From Triatoma infestans (lineage: Eukaryota > Arthropoda > Insecta > Hemiptera > Reduviidae), in NCBI GenBank assembly GCA_011037195.1, contig JAAEAF010004278.1:30575-94574 (forward strand): 64,000 nt of DNA, given 5' to 3'. This document shows, in pieces, positions 57,095 through 64,000 of the stretch. Numbering within the stretch: the stretch's first letter is position 1; the number at the start of each line of letters is the position of its first letter. Below the pieces are notes generated by a model. It had not been told where the DNA came from. It saw only the letters and a program-made list of their open reading frames with translations, and made no database searches. A program made the position numbers and the translations under genes.

Positions 57095-57600
57095 TTGGGC
57101 CTGGGCCTCCTCCAAACAAAATTGCCAATCTTGTCGATCTTCGGCTTTTCTTCTCCATCCTCTTATACCCAGCTTCCTGAGGTCGTCCTCTACATCCATC
57201 CAGCCACCTTAGCCTCGGTCTTCCTCTTAATCTTCTTTCTTCCGGCCTTCCTGCCATCATCCTTTTGGATAGTCTGGCTTCTGGCATTCTCTGCACATGA
57301 CCGATCTACCACAATCTTCCTTTCGTAATGAAGGCCACTAAACTGGGTTCGCCGAATAACTCGGAAAGCTCCGAATTATTACGAATTCTCCAGTTTCCAT
57401 TTTCGTTGACCGGAACAAAAACCTTTCTCAGTGCTTTCCTTTCCCAGCCACTCAGGATCATCTCACTCCTTCTAGTCAATACCCAACTCTCACTTCCATA
57501 CGCGACGTCTAACTATCGTCTTATAAACGACAATCTTAGATGCACGAGAGAGTGACCTAAAGCTTAGTACTCTATTTAAAGCAAAAAGGCATCTACAGCC
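57095..57600 (-). mobile_element. RTE-like LINE C-terminal fragment
   Basis: Minus strand reads MQRMPEARLSKRMMAGRPEE and RRLRGRPRLRWLDG, then GIRGWRRKAEDRQDW, the typical end of the RTE-like 'endonuclease-reverse transcriptase' family. Inserted in the duplicated 5' flank of locus A: the flank resumes at about 57605. Confidence 0.75.
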
Positions 57601-57959
57601 TGCTGTTATCCATGCTTTTCTTATTCTAATTAATAAAATTTAATCAAGAAATTTTCTTTAAAATTTGCATATTTAGAGTGTTCAGTTTGGCTAGTCATAA
57701 AAATGGTGATGAGGAGACTCCTTGTATGCCTGAGCGGCCTTATAAGGAACGCTTCTTGTCAAAATCAACCAAAGCTTGTGCAAATTTCAAAATCAAATCA
57801 AATCATTTATCTGTTCTAGAGCTTAACTCATACCAAGGGTTGTTGTTTACAATTTTTACAGACATTCTTAATTAATTAATTAAAGACCAAAAAAAAAATT
57901 AATTTTCCCAGAAAAATGTTACAAATAAAAGTGATAGACTTTTAGTGTGTAAAATAGTA

Positions 57960-58278
57960 TATGAAGTTTGAAGAAAATCGTTCAAGCCGTTTTCAAGAAA
58001 ATCACGAAAAAACTGGAAAAAAAATAGTAAAGTGTACTTCCGGTTAATGGATTTTGCTTGAAATGTGCGTGTCTAATGCGTTGGTAGTGCCCAAACTGAA
58101 TACCAAGTTGGCGCTTCCCGCGACTTTTCGTTTTAGAGATATAATAACACATCCACATACACACACACTCACACAGACCAGTACATTGCTTCAGTCAAGA
58201 TTCTTTGCACACTTCAATAATTATGTCAAAAGAGTAATAACATTCATATATATATATATATATGTATATATATAACAA

Positions 58279-58310
<32 letters not shown>

Positions 58311-58650
58311 TAAACAAATAAAAAAGAGTAGTTAATATTGTATCTACAACAGCTGCTGTATTAAATCAAATTATTTAATGTGAATTTCCTTCATTAATTT
58401 GTGTTGTCGTATATCCGCACTTTAATATTTCCGTATTATTTGTACATAAGTGTAAAAATTCTAAATTTTTTTCATGTAACAGCCAGGTCATAATATGAAT
58501 TTTGTTCCGCATAAATATGTATTTTAGTTTAAATGTACAGCTGTAAATGTGCATTTATACATGTATTAATATTTGTTTTGTAAATTTCATGTAGTGCTCA
58601 AAGAGTGCTATAAAAAAAATAAAAACAAAAACAGACCAGTCGCTAAAAGA
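57960..58650. other. Intergenic, repeats only
   Basis: AT-rich; (TA)n at about 58246-58272. No gene recognised. Confidence 0.45.
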
Positions 58651-58794
58651 TATTTTTCTTATTTTTTTTTTTTTTATCTTTTTATTTAGAATTTTACAAC
58701 TACTTGCTTTGCATGTAACAAGTAAAAATGATCAATGTACATATAAAAGAGGCGTGATTGGTGTGAATGATAAGTTATCCAGTGATAACTATCA

Positions 58795-61495
58795 TTAGAT
58801 GCCCAAGAGGTCGCGGGGCCAACGACGCTTCAGTCGTCTTGGAGGATTACCCGGAAGTGAATTTGAAGAGAGAGCGTGAACTAGAGGATTAGCATGGAGG
58901 GAGAGATTACCATGGAATTTGAGATATCTGGATTTTGCTAGGGTGTGAATAAATGGAATCTTCAAGTCAGTATGGATTGTTTTATTTGAGACGTAAAAAG
59001 GAGCATCGACGATACGTCGTAGGATCTTGGATTGGAGAGTTTGGAGTCTGTTGAGATTATTTTTCTTTGCAGTCCCATAAAGTTCCAGTCCGTAATTCCA
59101 AATTGGTGCGAGGAGAGCGGTATAAAGTCGTATTTTATTTTGTAGAGTCAGTTTAGAGCGTTTGTCAAGAAATCGGCAGAGAAGTCTGAAACGTTGGTTA
59201 AAGGAAGTTCGTTTGAGTCTAGTATGGGGGTTCCAAGTCAGACGTTTGTCTAAGTAAAGTCCCAGATAACGAACATGGTCTGCAGGTGGTATAAGAGTAT
59301 TGTAGAGATTGACTGGAGAGATTACTTTTTTATTTAGAGTGAATACTATAAATTTAGATTTGTTCGTGTTGATTTTTATTTTCCATTTGGTTAGCCAAGT
59401 TTCTAATAATTGAAGATGACATTGAAGAATACGTTTGGAAATTACAGGATCTTTGTGAGGTGAAAGGATTGCTGTATCATCGGCATAAGTAAAGATGGTC
59501 GTATTGGGATGTGTGGGGATATCAGCAGTGTAAATTGAATAAAGTATAGGGGCCAGGATATACTGCCTTGTGGCACGCCAGCAAGAATAGGATAAACCGG
59601 TGAGGTAGATGATTCTTGAGTAACTTGGAAGAAGCGGTCTGTTAAATATGATTTGAGAATGAGATAGTAAGTATGGGGTAAAATGCCTTTGAGCTTCCAT
59701 AACAAGCCTTCGTGCCATACACAATCAAACGCCCTTGACACGTCCAAGAATACACCAGCGCAGTATTGCTTCCGCTCGAGGGAAGTAGCGATGACATCTA
59801 CAACGCGATGTGCTTGTTGAATGGTGGAGTGTCCACTACGGAATCCAAACTGGTGGTGAGGGATAATTTGTAGAGAGTCTAGTAATGGTTGAATGCGTAA
59901 AAGAAGTATCTTTTCGAATATTTTTCCTAAAATAGGTAGCAGGCTTATAGGTCGGTAAGAGCTTGGGAGATGTGTAGGTTTGTTTGGTTTCAGAATCATG
60001 CGCACGGAAGCAAATTTCCAAAGGATAGGAAAGTATGTAGTTCTAAATATTGCATTGTAGAGAGCAGTTAGATATACGATGGCCTTGCGGGGAAGTTGAC
60101 GAATAATATTTGAAGTTATTAATCGTAATCAGGGCTCTTTTTCTTAGGGAGGTTAGTGATGATTTGTGTTACTTCAGAAGGAGTAAGGGGTTTAGGAGGA
60201 AGTGAAAGAGGTAATGGGATGTCAAGTTCACTGGTGACATTAGAAATGTGTTCTGCATCTTGAATGTCGGAGTTTGGGATAAATACAGTGGTGAGATACG
60301 AAGCTAGAAGATTGGCTTTTTCTGTGTCTGTTTTAGCCCAAGTACCGTTGTCATGGCGTAGAGGCGCTGAGACTATTCGGTATTTGAGCAGTCGTCTTGT
60401 AGCGTCCCACATGGAGTTATCGTCAGTTGTTAGAGATGCGGTGTAATTGGCGTATTGGTTGTTGTAATATTTGTGAAGTTCATTGTTTAGTTGTCTGGTA
60501 AGTACGTTAAGTGAGTGTTTGTGTGACGGGTACCGAGTGCGCTGCCAGAGAGCTCTTGCCCGTCGCTTCCTCGTAATAAGCATCCTTAAATGTAGAGGTA
60601 GGTTATAGGGGGTAGAATTTGTCTGGTTAGTCGAAAAGTTTGTTGTGGCTTGCCATATGCTTTGCTGTATCACTTGAGTCAGATGTTGAACATTTGAGTC
60701 TATTTCATTGGGCGTTTTAAGTGAAGTTTTCAAGTTGAGTTTAAGTTCTAGTAGATTTTTGAAGAGATTCCAGTCTATCGGTCCGTTAATCAGAGTTTGT
60801 TTCGGAGGAGTCGCTTTGGGGTAAATATCCATGGATAGTATTACTGGACTATGATCGGATGAAAGATCAGGTAGTGTATATGATTCAATAAAGATTGAGG
60901 ATATATTTGAGCAAACAAAAAAGTCAAGGAGATCTGGGAGTTTATTTAAGGAAGTAGGCCAGTAGGTGGGGTGTGAGGGAGTAACACAGGAGAGATTAGT
61001 TTGAAGTAAGGTATTGTAAAGGATGCGGCCTCTGGGGTTAGCTACGCGACTGCCCCAGAGAGGATGTTTTGAATTGAAATCGCCACCGCAGATGAATCGG
61101 GATCCTAAGGATTGGAAGAAGGATAGAAACTGATCAGAGGTGATGACATGGTTGGGTGGGCAATACACTGCAGCTATATTATAATTAAATGGTTCCGAAA
61201 GTAAGGAGATTACAGTCGGCTGGAGATAGTTTGTTGAGGTGTAAGGAATTAGAAAATGAGCTAGTTTCTTGCGAATTAATATTGCAGAGCCACCATGAGC
61301 TGTTCCATCTGGATGATTAGTCCTGTAGAGCGTATATCCGTTAATACAAAAATATGATTTGTCAGTAAAGTGAGTCTCAGTGATAAGAGCTATGTCAATT
61401 CGTTTGTCATGAAGTAATATATCTAGTTCTTGTTTATGTCTGGTAAGTCCGTTGGCATTCCACAGGAGAATAGTAAGAGAGAGTGTTGGTTAAGC
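58795..61495 (-). pseudogene. Jockey ORF2 (endonuclease-RT), two frame breaks
   Basis: Endonuclease from about 61495 (LLWNANGLTRHKQELDILL, ALITETHF, ICGGDFNSKHPLWGS, LPDLSSDHSPVIL) runs to about 60119, where one base shifts the frame. RT follows in 60005-59560 (YRPISLLPILGKIFEKILL, HHQFGFRSGHSTIQQ, AGVPQGS) and after a second shift 59600-58795 (FTYADDTAIL; end PGNPPRRLKRRWPRDLLGI). Function in the family: target-primed reverse transcription. Other than the two breaks the frame is open. Confidence 0.88.
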
Positions 61496-61499
61496 GGCA

Positions 61500-62858
61500 T
61501 TAGGGAGCTAGGCGAGGAAGTAGAGTATTCACTACCGAGGTTAAGAGGCTTATAAGAGGATTGATAAGGGTTTTGAAGTCTGAAAGAAAGGAGTTAAGGA
61601 GAGAAGATATATCAGGCGATGAGGCAGATGTGGACGGCTGTGCGGAAGACTGAGCAGGTGCAAGCCCCGCGACCACCTGAGAATATGTAGATCTATTGTT
61701 ATTGTGTTGTATCTGGCTTGAATTCTTGAGTGGCGGGAAGTCCGCAGGTTGATTAGCTGCAGAGTATCCTGGGTTTGACAATGAGAAGCGTTGAGCAGAT
61801 GGATGGCTATATACTGGGGGTGTCCTCTTGGCTCGTTGGAGTTCTCTATATATTGCGCAGCCTTTGTAATTGGCGGGATGTTCGCCATTGCATAATACAC
61901 ATTTGGCGGGAGTGTTGCGTTGCTTGGTACACTCTGGTGTGAAATGCTCTCCTGCACACTTCACACATCGAGGTCGATGTTGGCAGTAGGACTTGCTATG
62001 TCCATATTCTTGACAGCGTTTACACTGAATGATCAGACGCTGCTTGTGTGGTTCTTCTACTTTAATTTTGGTAAAACATAATACTTCGATATCAAAGATA
62101 TGTTTATTATTGGCATTAGGTTCGAGATCCACGAAGAATAGGGGTAAAGACTGCTTGGTGACTGGATGGATTACTGGTGACACATTGCGTACAGTATGGC
62201 CCAGTTCTGCTAGTTGTTGCTTTATAAGTTCAGATGGTGTGGAATGGTGCAGATGTCTGATTACCACACGATAAGCTTTATCTTGCTGCAGCTGATATGT
62301 ATGGTATTCAGCTCTTTTGTCGTTTAGATAATGTATGATACCCCTATAGCTATCTATGGTGTTGGCATTAACAATTAGATCAGTGATCCGAGCTTTACAA
62401 GTAAAGCTGTCGGCTCCGACTAATTCTGAGAGAGCTTTGCAGAGGTCGGCATACCTAGTTACGTTTTTAATGTAAATAGGCGGTGGTTTATGGACGCGTG
62501 GTGGTGCTGAAGCTGTAGCTGTCGTTTCCATTTCATCTGTTACGGCAATAGGTGAAAAAGGATTATACGTTAGGACTCCTGGTGGGGCTGTTATTGTTTC
62601 GTTTAAGGAGGGATCACTGTTTAGTTGATGGCTGGTTCCTGAAGGTTGATAATTGTTGATGGCAGTCTGGGGTAAGTTGTCTGTTTGTATGTTACTTGCT
62701 GATTTATTTTTCTTAGTAGCCATTGTGGCTTGTGAACCCTTCTTATTTTTTGGAGGAGAAATGTTGAATGTTTTTTGCTTTCTTTTTAAGGAATTAATAG
62801 TGGTAGAAGCGGTTGATTCATCTGAGGAGCTGATGTATGGTTCAACATTAAGAACCAT
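61500..62858 (-). CDS. Jockey ORF1, Gag-like nucleic-acid-binding protein
   Basis: 452 aa, open from ATG 62858 to the stop before 61500. Polar N-terminus with KRKQKTFNISPPKNKKGS, a middle RRM-like/PRE_C2HC domain (AYRVVIRHLHHSTPSELIKQ), then three zinc knuckles (CKRCQEYGHSKSYC, CVKCAGEHFTPEC, CVLCNGEHPANYKGC) and a Ser/Gln-rich C-terminus. In this family ORF1p packages the element RNA. Intact frame suggests a recent copy. Confidence 0.88.
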   Translation of the reverse strand: MVLNVEPYISSSDESTASTTINSLKRKQKTFNISPPKNKKGSQATMATKKNKSASNIQTDNLPQTAINNYQPSGTSHQLNSDPSLNETITAPPGVLTYNPFSPIAVTDEMETTATASAPPRVHKPPPIYIKNVTRYADLCKALSELVGADSFTCKARITDLIVNANTIDSYRGIIHYLNDKRAEYHTYQLQQDKAYRVVIRHLHHSTPSELIKQQLAELGHTVRNVSPVIHPVTKQSLPLFFVDLEPNANNKHIFDIEVLCFTKIKVEEPHKQRLIIQCKRCQEYGHSKSYCQHRPRCVKCAGEHFTPECTKQRNTPAKCVLCNGEHPANYKGCAIYRELQRAKRTPPVYSHPSAQRFSLSNPGYSAANQPADFPPLKNSSQIQHNNNRSTYSQVVAGLAPAQSSAQPSTSASSPDISSLLNSFLSDFKTLINPLISLLTSVVNTLLPRLAP

Positions 62859-62880
62859 CAGAGACGTAAATTAAATATAA

Positions 62881-64000
62881 ATAAATAAATGAAATAATAC
62901 AATATCACTAATAAAGAATAATGAATAGATAACTAATAGAAATAAAAAAGAGAATTAATAAAATTATCTTACAAGAAATAATTTTTTTTTTTTTTTTCAC
63001 TTAATAGTTTGTAAAATGTCACAAAAGGTACTCACTTATAGGTTAGTTATTTATCATTTCAATTTTAGTTCTTAGTAAAATAAACTTCAAAAGTTGATTA
63101 TTGTTCACTTATAAGTATGTAAATAACACATCAGTTTGTAATAAGAAGCACTAATTTACACTCTTTCAAGCACTAGCAATTACTTAAACTGTAGCCAATT
63201 TTGAAGTGTTTCTTATTTAATGGCCCCCAAAACATTGTTTTTTTGGTGCAAACTCAATTTCGAAAATCTGGCACAATAGCAATACTCACTCTTACTCCTA
63301 GTAAGAGAAAATCGTGTGAGTGTTTCACATCAGTTCTTTTTACTATCTCTTATTTTTTTTTTTAAGATGAAGCTTCTTTTTTTTTTTTTTGCAATAGACT
63401 GTATTTTATAATAATAAACTTGTCTTTATAAATAAAAAATCTGATGTGAAACACTCACACAACTTTCTCTTACTCCAGTTCTCAAAATTAAAATTGACAA
63501 AATTTTTTATGGTTTGTGTACCAAATTTAATGAAATTCGTCAAAAACTGTTCAATAAAAAGCGCACTTCCGGTTTACTAATTTTCTTTAAACTCGGAATT
63601 TTGGTTATCTATTTATTTCTAATTAATTTTGTTTGGATAATAGAATTGTATAATCAACTATGATAGCACTTTAAAGAAAAACATAACCCCACCTCTTCTC
63701 CATAGTTGCCCTTAAATGAATTTTCCCAGAGAAAAGTTTTAAATAAAAGTTATAGATCTTTGTATGTTTAGTTTATATAAGAAGCTTCAACAAAATCAAT
63801 TATTGGAGCTATTTTTGAGAAAATCGCGAAAAAGTGAAAAAAAAAAATTAGTAAAGTGGTAAAGTAAACGCACTTCCGGTTATCCGATTTTTTTTTTTAA
63901 ACTCCGAATTTCAACAACATATTTAATTCTAATTAACATAATTTAGATGACAGATTTGTCTAATAAACTAAAATAGCACTTTAGATGAAAACCTAACCCT
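62881..64000. repeat. Dispersed repeats to window end
   Basis: 63190-63480 and 63480-63640 carry GTGTGAGTGTTTCACAT and its inverse plus the CTCTTACTCCTAG core, related to 6230-6370 and 46640-46790. 63720-63990 has the 'GAGAAAATCGCGAAAAA' type repeat also seen near 25700 and 57980. No gene seen. Confidence 0.55.

Larger units (their letters stand above)
58655..62880 (-). mobile_element. Jockey-type LINE, nearly complete
   Basis: ORF1, then endonuclease, RT and C-terminus in the canonical order, with poly(T) on the plus strand at 58660-58673 marking the 3' end. The 5' end lies near or a little beyond 62880. Best preserved LINE in the window. Confidence 0.9.

Noticed and set aside
57018..57212. 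Poly-Thr open frame
   Set aside because: Translation of the (CTA)n microsatellite.
1..64000. CRISPR arrays, bacterial operons, rRNA genes
   Set aside because: No regularly spaced repeats, no rRNA-like conserved blocks, and gene structure is clearly eukaryotic.

Overview
The window is AT-rich, intron-rich eukaryotic DNA, most likely from an insect. Evidence: short GT-AG introns, an animal type I fatty acid synthase (FASN) architecture, Jockey, R1-like and RTE-like LINEs, a BEL/Pao LTR element, tRNA-headed SINEs and Penelope-type hammerhead motifs. Species cannot be fixed from the sequence; Hemiptera is only a guess. There are no bacterial features.

Host genes. Two FASN-like genes lie head-to-tail on the minus strand. 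The downstream gene (B) starts at 26346 and runs off the left edge. Nineteen exons between 26346 and 1796 join to 3,522 nt = 1,174 codons with no frameshift, covering the ketosynthase (KS), malonyl/acetyltransferase (MAT) and dehydratase (DH) regions and the segment after DH. Its KS has lost the catalytic Cys (Trp) and the first catalytic His (Tyr), while the MAT Ser and His are kept. The upstream locus (A) starts at 56901. It has the same first three exons and then jumps straight to thioesterase (TE) exons at 43.3-38.35 kb. Its TE nucleophile is Glu and one TE exon has a one-base frameshift. Locus A looks like a deleted, chimeric FASN relic.

Layout: 1-26.3 kb, gene B, with introns full of LINEs, SINEs and foldback repeats. 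23.84-26.96 kb is the 5' part of gene B and is duplicated at 43.89-46.6 plus 56.2-57.96 kb. 26.4-38.3 kb is intergenic, with a 740-bp perfect-looking inverted repeat, a 600-bp tandem duplication and a LINE with RNase H. 38.35-43.7 kb holds the TE exons of locus A with a hAT-like relic inside an intron. 45.7-56.2 kb is an insertion cluster inside intron 1 of locus A: a solo LTR with 5-bp target-site duplication (TSD), then a LINE into which a 7.4-kb BEL/Pao element is nested (TSD CTTGC). 57.05-57.6 kb is an RTE-like LINE tail ending in (TAG)n. 58.65-62.9 kb is a nearly complete Jockey-type LINE. 62.9-64 kb holds dispersed repeats.

The most unusual signals are the catalytically altered FASN paralogue pair and a set of hammerhead-ribozyme motifs carried by foldback repeats, one family of which shows a paired change at the C3-G8 core pair.
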